Assembly (NCBI GenBank): GCA_030429345.1
Contig: JAUIFJ010000027.1
Location: forward strand, 1 to 46,271
Source of the DNA: a bacterium
GTDB taxonomy: Bacteria > CAIWAD01
Reading direction: 5' to 3'
Length of the DNA stretch: 46,271 bases
A model generated the notes under the pieces. That model did no database searches. It was not told the origin of the DNA and saw nothing but the letters and a program-made list of their open reading frames with translations. Shown here in pieces: positions 23,570-31,175 of this stretch. Each line of letters opens with the position of its first letter. Position 1 is the stretch's first letter. The position numbers and the translations under genes are program-made.

Positions 23570-24540
23570 AACCCGACGACGAACGCTTCCAGCAGCTGGA
23601 ATTCCAGTTTGCCGAGAAGGCGAGCGAAGTCCTCAAGACCGTCATCAACATGGAGACGACGGTCTTCTACGAGGGCATCGGCCAGGCGGAGGAAGAGGCT
23701 CTGAAGAGTCTGGAAGCCGAAGAGCTGGTCTGTGTGCGCATGAGTTTCGATCGCCTTCTCTCCGGAGAGGCAGTCTTCCTGCTGGACAAGACCCTGACGG
23801 CGAAGATCGTCGACTTCATGATCATGGGCGACGGCGAAGTCGAGTTCATGCCCGACGAACACCTGGACGGGATCCTCGAGGCGATCAACCAGGTGATGGG
23901 CGCGGAAGTCACACGGCTCAACGGCCTCTTCAACGTGGACATGCACGTGGAAGTGGAGAAGGCCGAGGTGCTGGACCTGAAGGCGATCCAGGAGCAGTTC
24001 GGCGACTGGGTGCTGGTCCGGCTGACCACCGAGATCGAGGGCCAGGGCAACTACAAGATGGCCAAGCTCTACGCGCCGGGACTCTTCGAGCAGCTGCAGA
24101 AGCTGGCCGTTCCCGAAGAAGGCGGGGCCGGACAGGCGGGCGGCGAAGCACCCGCATCCGGCGGAGTGGACGAGGCCGCGGGCAAGGATGTGCAGAGTGC
24201 CCGGTTCGGCGAGTTTCCGCCCTCCGGCCGCCCTGCCGCCGCCGCTCCGCCGCGCCAGGACAACATCGTTCCCGACAGCATGCAGCGCGTCATGGACCTG
24301 AGCCTGCCGATCGTGATCGAACTGGGCCGCACGCGGATGCTGATCAAGGACATCATCGACCTGGCGCCGGGCTCGATCGTCGAGCTGGAGAAGCTGACCG
24401 GCGAGCCGGTGGATCTCTTCGTCAACGGCAAGAAGTTCGCGCATGGCGAGGTCGTCGTTGTAGACGAGAACTTCGGCGTACGCATTGTCGAACTGTTGAC
24501 GATCGAGGAGCGCCTGGCGAACGTGCAAGAGGGCGCGTGA
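23557..24540 (+). CDS. fliN: Flagellar motor switch protein FliN with FliY-like N-terminal domain
   Basis: 327 residues, far longer than E. coli FliN (about 137). The last 90 residues are the FliN SpoA domain: MDLSLPIVIELGRTRMLIKD, LAPGSIVELEKLTGEPVDLF, NGKKFAHGEVVVVDENFGVR. The N-terminal 170 residues resemble the CheC/FliY fold (LLSGEAVFLLDKTLTAKIVD, LDGILEAINQVMGAEVTRLN). A Pro/Ala/Gly-rich linker joins them. In FliY the N-domain can dephosphorylate CheY-P; the paired E-N signature was not verified here, so activity is open. Starts inside the end of fliM with an adjacent GGAGA. Confidence 0.88.
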   Translation: MAELKPDDERFQQLEFQFAEKASEVLKTVINMETTVFYEGIGQAEEEALKSLEAEELVCVRMSFDRLLSGEAVFLLDKTLTAKIVDFMIMGDGEVEFMPDEHLDGILEAINQVMGAEVTRLNGLFNVDMHVEVEKAEVLDLKAIQEQFGDWVLVRLTTEIEGQGNYKMAKLYAPGLFEQLQKLAVPEEGGAGQAGGEAPASGGVDEAAGKDVQSARFGEFPPSGRPAAAAPPRQDNIVPDSMQRVMDLSLPIVIELGRTRMLIKDIIDLAPGSIVELEKLTGEPVDLFVNGKKFAHGEVVVVDENFGVRIVELLTIEERLANVQEGA

Positions 24541-24926
24541 TGCAAGTCGCCCCGGTCCTGGCCGATACCCTGGCCGCCACCGAGTGGCCGGATTCTCCCG
24601 GACTGGAAGCCCTGGGCCTGCGGGCCCTCCTGCTGCTGTTGCTGCTGGGCGCGCTGCTCTGGGGCCTGCGCTGGCTGCAGACCCGTCGCCTGGGCGGAGT
24701 TCCCGCCGCGCGCCGCCTGCAGGTGCTGGAAGCGCTGAGCCTGGGCGGTCGCCGCCAGCTGGCGCTGGTGCGGGCCGGCGAACGCGTGCTGCTGCTCGGC
24801 ATCAGCGATCACGGCGTGAGACAACTGGAGCGCTTCGGCGAGGACGAGGCCCGGGCGCTTGTGGAGGGCGCCCAAGGCCGGGATTTCGCCAGCATCTTCC
24901 GTCGCAGCGAAAGGCGTGAGTCGTGA
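24540..24926 (+). CDS. fliO: Flagellar biosynthesis protein FliO
   Basis: 128 residues: a short periplasmic head, one membrane span (LGLRALLLLLLLGALLWGL) and a cytoplasmic domain with LEALSLGGRRQLALVRAGER-type sequence and VLLLGISDHGVRQLERF, the recognisable FliO core. FliO helps assemble the FliP ring. The ATG at 24540 shares one base with the fliN stop (TGATG), and the stop overlaps the fliP GTG. Confidence 0.88.
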   Translation: MQVAPVLADTLAATEWPDSPGLEALGLRALLLLLLLGALLWGLRWLQTRRLGGVPAARRLQVLEALSLGGRRQLALVRAGERVLLLGISDHGVRQLERFGEDEARALVEGAQGRDFASIFRRSERRES

Positions 24927-25702
24927 GCGCCGCACGGATCACGGGCCTGCTTTCGGCTCTTCTTCTCTTGCCGGCCCTGGCCTGGGCCCAGGCCTCGGGC
25001 GCTACACAGGCGACTCCGGCCGGCCCGGCGGGCCTGACCCTGAGCCTGGGCGGCGGCACGGGCAGCCCGGACATGGTCGTCGCCATCGAGATCCTCTTCC
25101 TGATGACCCTGCTGGCCCTGGCGCCGGCCCTGCTGATCATGGCGACCAGCTTCACGCGCATCATCGTGATCCTGCATTTCGTGAGACAGGCCCTTGGCAC
25201 GCAGCAGCTGCCGCCCAACCAGCTGCTGATCGGCCTGGCGCTCTTCCTGAGCCTGTTCATCATGAAACCCAGCTTCGACGAGATGAACACGACGGCGCTT
25301 CAGCCTTATCTCGAACGGCAGATCACCCAGCAGGAGGCTCTGAAGGCCGCCGCGATTCCCTTCAAGCGCTTCATGCTCGAGCAGGCGCGGGAAGAGGACC
25401 TGGCGCTCTTCGTGAGACTCTCGCAGACGCCCCGTCCCTCGAGTCCCGAGGAACTGCCCCTGAGCGTCGTGATGCCCGGCTTCATGATCAGCGAACTGCG
25501 CATCGGCTTCCAGGTCGGGTTCCTTGTATACTTGCCCTTCCTGATCATCGACATGGTCGTGTCCAGCGTGCTGATGAGCATGGGCATGCTGATGCTCCCG
25601 CCGATCATGATCAGCCTGCCCTTCAAGGTGCTGCTCTTCGTCCTGGTGGACGGATGGAATTTGCTGGTGCGCTCGATCGTGGCGGGATTCACTTTTGGCT
25701 GA
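24923..25702 (+). CDS. fliP: Flagellar biosynthetic protein FliP
   Basis: 259 residues. A cleavable signal peptide (ITGLLSALLLLPALAWAQA) is followed by the first membrane helix and the FliP signature MATSFTRIIVILHFVRQALG with PPNQLLIGLALFLSLFIMKP. The second half has VVMPGFMISELRIGFQVGFL, YLPFLIIDMVVSSVLMSMGM and LPFKVLLFVLVDGWNLLVRS. FliP5FliQ4FliR1 is the export gate inside the MS ring. Starts GTG at 24923 by GTGA overlap with fliO. Confidence 0.97.
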   Translation: MSAARITGLLSALLLLPALAWAQASGATQATPAGPAGLTLSLGGGTGSPDMVVAIEILFLMTLLALAPALLIMATSFTRIIVILHFVRQALGTQQLPPNQLLIGLALFLSLFIMKPSFDEMNTTALQPYLERQITQQEALKAAAIPFKRFMLEQAREEDLALFVRLSQTPRPSSPEELPLSVVMPGFMISELRIGFQVGFLVYLPFLIIDMVVSSVLMSMGMLMLPPIMISLPFKVLLFVLVDGWNLLVRSIVAGFTFG

Positions 25703-25711
25703 CGGGATGCA

Positions 25712-25758
25712 GGGCGGTCGCAGGCCGCCCCTGCCATTCGGTCGGCCTGCGGCCGCCC
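25712..25758. repeat. REP-like long hairpin between fliP and fliQ
   Basis: GGGCGGTCGCAGGCCG (25712-25727) and CGGCCTGCGGCCGCCC (25743-25758) pair over 16 bp with one G-T wobble, loop of 15 bases. No T-run follows, and fliQ and fliR should be transcribed through it. It is an insertion-like palindrome inside an otherwise tight operon. Confidence 0.8.
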
Positions 25759-25802
25759 TGGATTTGCCGACATGGCATGAAACCTGAATTGGAACACACC
25801 CT

Positions 25803-26066
25803 ATGACCCAGGAAATGGCCGTATACATCCTCAAGGAGACGCTGACCATCGCCCTGCTGATCAGCGCTCCGATCCTGGCCGCCGGCCTGGTGGTCGGCCT
25901 GGCCGTGGGCATCTTCCAGAGCGTCACACAGATCCACGAGATGACGCTGACCTTCATTCCCAAGATCCTCGCCGTGGTCGGCGTGATCCTGCTGCTCTTT
26001 CCCTGGATGATCCAGAGCATCCTCGGCTTCACCCGCAACATCTTCACCCTGATGGGCAATGTGTAG
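25803..26066 (+). CDS. fliQ: Flagellar biosynthetic protein FliQ
   Basis: 87 residues with two membrane helices (LLISAPILAAGLVVGLAVGI and ILAVVGVILLLFPWMI), including the conserved IFQSVTQIHEMTLTFIPK. Normal length. Export-gate component with FliP and FliR. The gene is separated from both neighbours by palindromic repeat-containing spacers of 100 and 147 bp, unusual for fliPQR. Confidence 0.96.
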   Translation: MTQEMAVYILKETLTIALLISAPILAAGLVVGLAVGIFQSVTQIHEMTLTFIPKILAVVGVILLLFPWMIQSILGFTRNIFTLMGNV

Positions 26067-26090
26067 CACGCCGTCGCTCCAGGCTGTCCT

Positions 26091-26157
26091 CCCGCGGCTT
26101 GACCGCTGTGTCATCCCGCGGCTTGACCGCTGTGTCATCCCGCGGCTTGACCGCGGG
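26091..26157. repeat. Three 24-bp tandem REP-like units between fliQ and fliR
   Basis: CCCGCGGCTTGACCGC begins at 26091, 26115 and 26139, each followed by TGTGTCAT except the last. The third unit ends as a perfect hairpin CCCGCGG-CTTGA-CCGCGGG (26139-26157). This palindrome resembles dispersed intergenic elements known in many bacteria. Confidence 0.85.
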
Positions 26158-26213
26158 ATCCTGCTCCGCGTCGCAGACCGGAGTATCGGAGTGGTCGCCC
26201 GGAGGCCGGCCCG

Positions 26214-27002
26214 ATGACCTTCTTCTCCTGGCCCGTCGCCAGCGTGCAGCTCTTCCTGCTGCTGCTCTTCCGCTGCCTGGGAATCATCGGCGCTGCCCCG
26301 GCGCTTGGCGCGCGCCAGTTTCCGGTTCGCGCCAAGGTCGCCCTGGGACTGGGCCTGACGATGCTGCTCTATCCCCTGATCCAGGCCCGGCCGGACGCAC
26401 TGCCGGAAATCAACGGCTGGTGGGGCCTGCTGGGCCTGGCCTTCCATGAGCTGGTGCTGGGGCTCTTCCTGGGCTTCCTGGTCCACCTGAGTTTCATGGC
26501 GATCCAGTTCTCGGGCCAGCTGATCGGCATGGCGATGGGTTTCGGCATCGTCAGCGTGCTGGACCCGGATTCGGGTCAGCAGATCTCGATCATCAGCCAG
26601 CTGCAGTACATGGCGGCGCTGGTGCTCTTCTTCGTGCTCGGAGGACACCACATCGTGCTGGAGGCCTTGTGGCACAGTTTCGAGCTGCTCCCCGTCGGGC
26701 GCGTCAGCCTGGACGCCCTGGTGCTCGACACGGGCATTCGCGAAAGCGCGCGGGTGCTGACCCTGGGTTTCCAGATCGCCGCCCCGATCCTGGGCGCGCT
26801 CTTCCTGACCGAGGCCGCCATGGGCCTGATCGCCCGCACCGTGCCGCAGATGAACATCTTCATCGTCGGTTTCCCGGTGAAGATCGCCGTCGGCCTGGGC
26901 ATGCTGATCCTGCTGCTGCCCGCCATGGTGCAGGTGCTGGGTCAGGAGCTGAACCGCACAGGGGAACTGCTTTCGGGGCTGCTGCGGCATCTGGGGGGGT
27001 AG
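26214..27002 (+). CDS. fliR: Flagellar biosynthetic protein FliR
   Basis: 262 residues, strongly hydrophobic with about six membrane spans. Family features are FRCLGIIGAAPALGARQFPV near the start, GFLVHLSFMAIQFSGQLIGM, GFGIVSVLDPDSGQQISIIS and, near the end, ARTVPQMNIFIVGFPVKIAV. FliR completes the FliPQR export gate. Usually flhB and flhA follow; here the flagellar locus stops and a tRNA gene begins 64 bp later. Confidence 0.96.
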   Translation: MTFFSWPVASVQLFLLLLFRCLGIIGAAPALGARQFPVRAKVALGLGLTMLLYPLIQARPDALPEINGWWGLLGLAFHELVLGLFLGFLVHLSFMAIQFSGQLIGMAMGFGIVSVLDPDSGQQISIISQLQYMAALVLFFVLGGHHIVLEALWHSFELLPVGRVSLDALVLDTGIRESARVLTLGFQIAAPILGALFLTEAAMGLIARTVPQMNIFIVGFPVKIAVGLGMLILLLPAMVQVLGQELNRTGELLSGLLRHLGG

Positions 27003-27065
27003 GGGCAGCCGCAGCGGCCCGGCCCTTGCCGCAAGCCCGCCGGCATTTTATCTTCCAGCCGTTCT

Positions 27066-27138
27066 GCGAGCGTAACTCAGTTGGTAGAGTGCCAGCTTCC
27101 CAAGCTGGTTGTCGCGAGTTCGAGCCTCGTCGCTCGCT
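27066..27138 (+). tRNA. tRNA-Gly (anticodon CCC)
   Basis: A full cloverleaf folds by hand: acceptor GCGAGCG/CGCTCGC, D arm ACTC-AGTTGGTA-GAGT, anticodon arm CCAGC-TTCCCAA-GCTGG, T arm GCGAG-TTCGAGC-CTCGT (one G-T pair). The anticodon is CCC, and the discriminator is T, as in bacterial tRNA-Gly. CCA is not encoded. Confidence 0.93.
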
Positions 27139-27162
27139 TCAGGATTCAACACCCGTTTCCCT

Positions 27163-27189
27163 CCCCGCCCTGGCGGGGATTTTCTTTTT
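27163..27189 (+). terminator. Rho-independent terminator after tRNA-Gly
   Basis: CCCCGCC-CT-GGCGGGG followed by ATTTTCTTTTTG, 25 bp after the tRNA 3' end. Confidence 0.85.
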
Positions 27190-27411
27190 GTATCACCTGC
27201 TAGCGGGCTGCAGGCGAATGTTGCCTGGCACCTGGAGGGGGTGTGGGGTGTGGAGAAGGGGTGCACATCCTGCACGCTCCTACTCACAGTGCACAGCTTT
27301 GTTGCCAAAAAAGTCGCTAACACAATTTCCCCATCTGTCCACTGGAGAGGACGAATTGGCCTTCCCGTATGCAGCTCAGAAAGAGGCTGCCCCGAACGAT
27401 TGCAGAGAGAG
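27190..27411. other. Gap between the tRNA terminator and proS terminator
   Basis: No gene, tRNA or clear repeat seen. Short frames here have no ribosome binding site or recognisable protein. Confidence 0.5.
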
Positions 27412-27446
27412 AAAACGCCGCCCGTCTTCCCGACAGGCGGCGTTCG
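27412..27446 (-). terminator. Rho-independent terminator of proS
   Basis: On the minus strand: AACGCCGCC, a 13-base loop, GGCGGCGTT, then TTCTCTCTC. The stem is a perfect 9 bp. It ends 22 bp after the proS stop. Confidence 0.8.
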
Positions 27447-27468
27447 TGTCACCCTGCTTTGCCCCCGC

Positions 27469-28905
27469 CTAGTACGACAAGGCAAAGACCACTCGTCCCT
27501 TCGAGGGCTGCCCGCTGAAGACGCACTTCCCTTCTTCCGGCTCCATGCCGTCGGGAATGCAGCGGATGGTGGCCTTGGTGGCCTCCTTGATCTTCAGTTC
27601 GGTTTCCGTAGTGCCGTCCCAGTGGGCGCGGATCCACTTGCCCTGCTTGATCGCCGCCTGGAAGTCTTCCCAGCTGTCGACGCTGACCGTGTTCTCCTCG
27701 CGGCGGGCCAGGGCCTGGTCGAAGAGCGCCTGCTGCATGTCTTCCAGGATCTGCTCGATCTGGGCATCCAGCTCTTCCAGGCTGAGGAACTGCTTCTTGC
27801 GGTCATGCCGTGTCACAAGGCAGACGCTGCCCTTGTCCGCGTCGCGGGGGCCGATCTCGAGGCGGCAGGGCACGCCCTTCTGCGCCCAGTGGAAGAAGCG
27901 GTCCGCGGGGCGGGCATCGGTGCGCGTGTCCTCGATCACCGCCAGGCGGCCGAGGCGATCACGCAGGATCTGCAGCGCTTTTTCGGCGTGAGGCATCACA
28001 CGGGCCTTCTCCTCGTCGTTCTTGAAGAGAGGCACGACGGCGGCCTTCTGCGGGGCCATGCGGGGAGGCAGCACCAGGCCGTCATCGTCGGAATGGACCA
28101 TGATCAGCGCGCCGATCAGCCGCGTGGACACGCCCCAGCTGGTGGTCCAGGCGTACTGTTCCGTGTTGTCTCGGCCGGCATACTTGATCTCGAAGGCCTT
28201 GGCGAAGTTCTGCCCCAGGTTGTGGCTGGTGCCCATCTGCAGGGCCTTGCCGTCCTGCATGAAGCCCTCGATGCACCAGGTCGCCACGGCGCCGGGGAAC
28301 TTCTCCTGTTCCGTCTTGCGGCCGGTGAGCACGGGGATCGCCAGGTACTCTTCGGCGAAGGCCTTGTAGACAGCGAGCATCTGCAGGGTTTCCTCCTGGC
28401 CTTCCTCGGCGGTCTCGTGGGCCGTGTGGCCTTCCTGCCAGAGGAACTCGCTGGTGCGCAGGAAGAGGCGCGTGCGCATTTCCCAGCGCATCACATTGGC
28501 CCACTGGTTGACCAGGATCGGCAGGTCGCGATAGCTGTTCAGCCACTTGGAGTACATGTGGCCGATGATCGTCTCGCTGGTCGGGCGGATCATCAGGGGC
28601 TCCTCGAGCTCCTTGCCGCCGCCATGTGTCACGACGGCGCACTCGGGGGCGAAGCCCTCCACGTGTTCCGCTTCCTTGGTCATGAAGCTTTCGGGAATCA
28701 GCAGGGGGAAGTAGGCGTTGACATGGCCCGTCTCCTTGAAACGGCGGTCCAGGTCCTGCTGGATGCTCTCCCAGAGCGCGAAACCCGTCGGGCGAATCAC
28801 CATGCAGCCCTTGACCGGCGCCTGATCCGCCAGCTCGCCGGCCCGGATCACGTCCTGGTACCACTGGGGATAGTCCTTCTCCCGGGGGGTGATGTTCTTT
28901 GCCAC
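27469..28905 (-). CDS. proS: Prolyl-tRNA synthetase, short archaeal/eukaryote-like type
   Basis: 478 residues without the insertion (editing) domain of E. coli ProS. It opens AKNITPREKDYPQWYQDVI. Class II motifs: GFALWESIQQDLDRRFKETG, MIRPTSETIIGHMYSKWLNS with motif 2 WANVMRWEMRTRLFLRTSEF, and motif 3 in IMVHSDDDGLVLPPRMAP. The C-terminal domain has two Cys (CIPDGMEPEEGKC) and ends in Tyr, as in this type. The GTG at 28905 is preferred: GGAG lies about nine bases upstream and the protein then starts at the conserved block; an ATG at 28968 would add 21 residues of low-quality sequence. Divergent from greA. Confidence 0.95.
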   Translation of the reverse strand: MAKNITPREKDYPQWYQDVIRAGELADQAPVKGCMVIRPTGFALWESIQQDLDRRFKETGHVNAYFPLLIPESFMTKEAEHVEGFAPECAVVTHGGGKELEEPLMIRPTSETIIGHMYSKWLNSYRDLPILVNQWANVMRWEMRTRLFLRTSEFLWQEGHTAHETAEEGQEETLQMLAVYKAFAEEYLAIPVLTGRKTEQEKFPGAVATWCIEGFMQDGKALQMGTSHNLGQNFAKAFEIKYAGRDNTEQYAWTTSWGVSTRLIGALIMVHSDDDGLVLPPRMAPQKAAVVPLFKNDEEKARVMPHAEKALQILRDRLGRLAVIEDTRTDARPADRFFHWAQKGVPCRLEIGPRDADKGSVCLVTRHDRKKQFLSLEELDAQIEQILEDMQQALFDQALARREENTVSVDSWEDFQAAIKQGKWIRAHWDGTTETELKIKEATKATIRCIPDGMEPEEGKCVFSGQPSKGRVVFALSY

Positions 28906-28929
28906 GATGCACTCCGTCTTGCAGAAAGC

Positions 28930-28952
28930 GCGGCCACCCCTTCGGTGGCCGC
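28930..28952 (-). other. GC-rich hairpin in the proS leader
   Basis: GCGGCCACC and GGTGGCCGC form a perfect 9-bp stem with a 5-base loop, about 25 bp upstream of the proS GTG. On the minus strand it is followed by GCTTTCTGC, a poor T-run. Could be a weak attenuator; no T-box or other known riboswitch elements are visible. Confidence 0.35.
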
Positions 28953-29025
28953 CTGAAAAAGCCGACAATATAGAAAGGGAGCCGTGGCCTGCCAGAGCCC
29001 TTCGTCGGCGGCTTGGGCATCAGGC

Positions 29026-29053
29026 TTGAAAACCGACCGGAAATGGCTACCTT
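29026..29053 (+). promoter_or_regulatory. Possible sigma-70-type promoter of greA
   Basis: TTGAAA (29026-29031), 16-bp spacer, TACCTT (29048-29053). Transcription would begin near 29060, just before the first leader terminator. The -10 match is modest. Confidence 0.4.
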
Positions 29054-29068
29054 GCAGGCCAACATCCC

Positions 29069-29101
29069 GACCCGGTCCTCCCACAGAGCCGGGTCTTTTT
29101 T
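29069..29101 (+). terminator. Terminator-like hairpin 1 in the greA leader
   Basis: GACCCGG, a 13-base loop, CCGGGTC, then six Ts (29096-29101). It is a complete intrinsic terminator 46 bp upstream of the greA start. No upstream gene on this strand needs it (proS is divergent), so it should act on the greA transcript itself. Confidence 0.7.
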
Positions 29102-29108
29102 GATCCCG

Positions 29109-29127
29109 CCGGCAGATGCCGGTTTTT
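29109..29127 (+). terminator. Terminator-like hairpin 2 in the greA leader
   Basis: CCGGC-AGAT-GCCGG followed by TTTTT, eight bases after the first terminator's T-run and 19 bp before the greA ATG. Shorter and weaker than hairpin 1. Confidence 0.55.
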
Positions 29128-29146
29128 CATTGCCGAGGTTCGAGAA

Positions 29147-29632
29147 ATGAGCACCAACTACCTCACCCGCAAGGGCTACGAGAAGCTGGCCGAGCAGCTG
29201 AAGGAGCTGCGCGCCGAGCAGCCGGAAGTGCGCGACCGCATCGCCAGCGCCCGCGAACAGGGCGATTTGAGCGAGAACGCCGAGTATCACGCCGCCCGCG
29301 AGGAGATGAGCATGCTGATGTACAAGATCGGCAAGCTGGAAGAGAAGATGACCGCCTGCCGCATTGTCGAGGAGGAGGAGATCGATACGACCAGCGTGCG
29401 TTTCTTCACCAAGGTGACCCTGCTGGATCTGAAGACGAAGAAGGAAAAAGTCTACAAGCTGGTCTCGGCGGAAGAGATGGATTTCGCCAAGGGCAAGATT
29501 TCCATCCAGAGCCCGCTGGCGAAGGGCCTGATCGGCAAGAAGGTCGGCGAGACCGCCGAGGTCGAGGTTCCCGCCGGCACCCTCAAGCTCAAGGTCCTGG
29601 CCATCGAGAAATACTTCGACCAGGAAGACTAG
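29147..29632 (+). CDS. greA: Transcription elongation factor GreA
   Basis: 161 residues. The N-terminal coiled coil contains YLTRKGYEKLAEQLKEL and the tip DLSENAEYHAAREE, whose acidic residues (D, E, E) enter the RNA polymerase secondary channel and trigger transcript cleavage. The C-terminal FKBP-like domain ends SPLAKGLIGKKVGETAEVEV-PAG. GreA rescues backtracked polymerase. The ATG at 29147 has GAGG nine bases upstream. The leader carries two terminator-like hairpins, suggesting feedback control of readthrough. Confidence 0.97.
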   Translation: MSTNYLTRKGYEKLAEQLKELRAEQPEVRDRIASAREQGDLSENAEYHAAREEMSMLMYKIGKLEEKMTACRIVEEEEIDTTSVRFFTKVTLLDLKTKKEKVYKLVSAEEMDFAKGKISIQSPLAKGLIGKKVGETAEVEVPAGTLKLKVLAIEKYFDQED

Positions 29633-29662
29633 GGCCTGCAGCCTTTCAATCGAATACCGAGA

Positions 29663-29690
29663 CCCCGCCGGATGGCGGGGTTTTTCTCTC
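29663..29690 (+). terminator. Rho-independent terminator after greA
   Basis: CCCCGCC-GGAT-GGCGGGG followed by TTTTTCTCTC, 31 bp after the greA stop. The remaining 178 bp to aroA are G-rich and show no gene. Confidence 0.9.
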
Positions 29691-29868
29691 TCCGCGATTG
29701 CCTGTTGGGCCTGGATGTCTATTGGGGTGGACGGTGTGTTGGGTTGATGGCGGGATGTGGGGGCTTGGGCTTGTCTGATGATGGGGGATTTCCGATCTCG
29801 GATCGGGCGGGGCTTGAGGGCACCGGCCGCTGTGCCCATTCGGATCGAACAGGGATAGAGGAACCGCG

Positions 29869-31173
29869 GTGAGTACATCCTTCAGGCTTTCCGGGCCTTT
29901 GACTCTTCGGGGAAGTGTCCGGCTTCCCGGGGACAAGAGTCTCGGGCATCGCTATCTGCTGGTTTCCGCGCTGGCCCGGGGGCGGACCTTGCTGGGCAAT
30001 CCGGGAAGCGGGGAGGATCTGCGGGCGACGCTGCGCCTCGTTGAAAGCCTGGGTGTCCGGGTCGAGTGCCGCGAAGGCGAGTGGCTGATCGAAAGCCCCG
30101 GCTGGCGGAAGCTGAAGGCGCCCCGTGCCCCGATCGACTGCGGCAACAGCGGGACGACGGCCCGGCTGGGTTGCGGGCTGCTGGCCGGCCTGGGACTGCC
30201 CGCCGAACTGCTCGGAGACGCCAGCCTCTCGCGCCGCCCCATGGAGCGCGTGATCACGCCCCTCAGGCGGATGGGTGCCCGCATCCAGAGCACTGATGGC
30301 TGTTTGCCGCTGAGGCTCGAGGGCGGATCCCTTCAGGGAATGACCTACCGCCTTCCCGTAGAAAGCGCCCAGCTGAAAAGCGCTCTGCTGCTGGCCGGGC
30401 TCTTTGCTTCCGGCGAGACGACGATCCTTGAACAGGGAGGCAGCCGGGATCACACGGAACGGCTGCTGGGCCTGCAGCTGGAGGCCCAGGAAAGCGGACG
30501 CGCCTGGCAGGTGCAGGCCTCGACCCTGGAAGGACTGCTGGATCGCTGGCCCCGCGAGCTGAGCCTGCCGGGAGATCCCAGCAGCGCCATGTTCCTCGTC
30601 AGCGCTGCCCTGATGCACGAAAACAGCCAGCTGGAATTGCAGGACCTGCTGCTCAATCCGGGAAGGCTGCACACCCTGCAGCTGCTGCGACAGGCCGGCG
30701 CAGGGCTGGAATGGGAGCTGCGGCAGACCGTCCTCGGCGAGCCGCGAGGTCGGCTGCGCCTTCGCGGCGGAGGCGATTGGATCCTGCCGGATCTTCGGGC
30801 CGCCGATCTGCCGCTCCTGCTGGACGAAGTGCCGGCCCTGGCCGCCCTGGCCCTGCAGCGCGGGCAGAGATGGCAGGTCGAAGGGGCCGGCGAGCTGCGC
30901 ATCAAGGAAAGCGATCGCATTGCGGAGATCCTGAGGGTGGCCCGCGCCTTCGGTGTCGAAGGGCAGGAGGGGCCCGAGGGCTTCAGGCTGTCCGGTGGTC
31001 CTCTCCGGCCGCCGGGGGAGATCCAGGCAGGCGCCGATCATCGCATTGCCGGCATGCTGTGGGCCCTTTCCTGCGGCCTGCCCGAATCTCCCCACATCCA
31101 TGGTCGCGAAGTGCTGGGCGTCAGTTTTCCGGAGCTGCCGCAGCTACTGCGAAGCCTGGGGAGCAGGAAGTGA
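29869..31173 (+). CDS. aroA: 3-phosphoshikimate 1-carboxyvinyltransferase (EPSP synthase)
   Basis: 434 residues. Adds phosphoenolpyruvate to shikimate 3-phosphate, step six of the shikimate pathway. Motifs in order: RLPGDKSLGHRYLLVSALAR, DCGNSGTTARLGCGLLAGL, DASLSRRPMERVITPLRRMG, AQLKSALLLAGLFASGETTI, GDPSSAMFLVSAALM, LRIKESDRIAEILRVARAFG and DHRIAGMLWALSCG. All hallmark Lys, Arg, Asp and Glu positions I can recognise are present. The start is a GTG at 29869 giving the usual short N terminus. It heads a small operon with the aroE-aroK fusion and the PabC-like gene. Confidence 0.96.
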   Translation: MSTSFRLSGPLTLRGSVRLPGDKSLGHRYLLVSALARGRTLLGNPGSGEDLRATLRLVESLGVRVECREGEWLIESPGWRKLKAPRAPIDCGNSGTTARLGCGLLAGLGLPAELLGDASLSRRPMERVITPLRRMGARIQSTDGCLPLRLEGGSLQGMTYRLPVESAQLKSALLLAGLFASGETTILEQGGSRDHTERLLGLQLEAQESGRAWQVQASTLEGLLDRWPRELSLPGDPSSAMFLVSAALMHENSQLELQDLLLNPGRLHTLQLLRQAGAGLEWELRQTVLGEPRGRLRLRGGGDWILPDLRAADLPLLLDEVPALAALALQRGQRWQVEGAGELRIKESDRIAEILRVARAFGVEGQEGPEGFRLSGGPLRPPGEIQAGADHRIAGMLWALSCGLPESPHIHGREVLGVSFPELPQLLRSLGSRK

Positions 31174-31175
31174 GC

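Noticed and set aside
27048-27485. A minus-strand frame of 145 codons across tRNA-Gly
   Set aside because: It is antisense to the tRNA and gives the familiar spurious peptide DNQLGKLALYQLSYAR seen wherever this tRNA is translated backwards; it also crosses two terminators.
28930-28952. T-box or other riboswitch upstream of proS
   Set aside because: A T-box needs a specifier loop and the TGGNACC sequence; neither is present, only one GC-rich hairpin.
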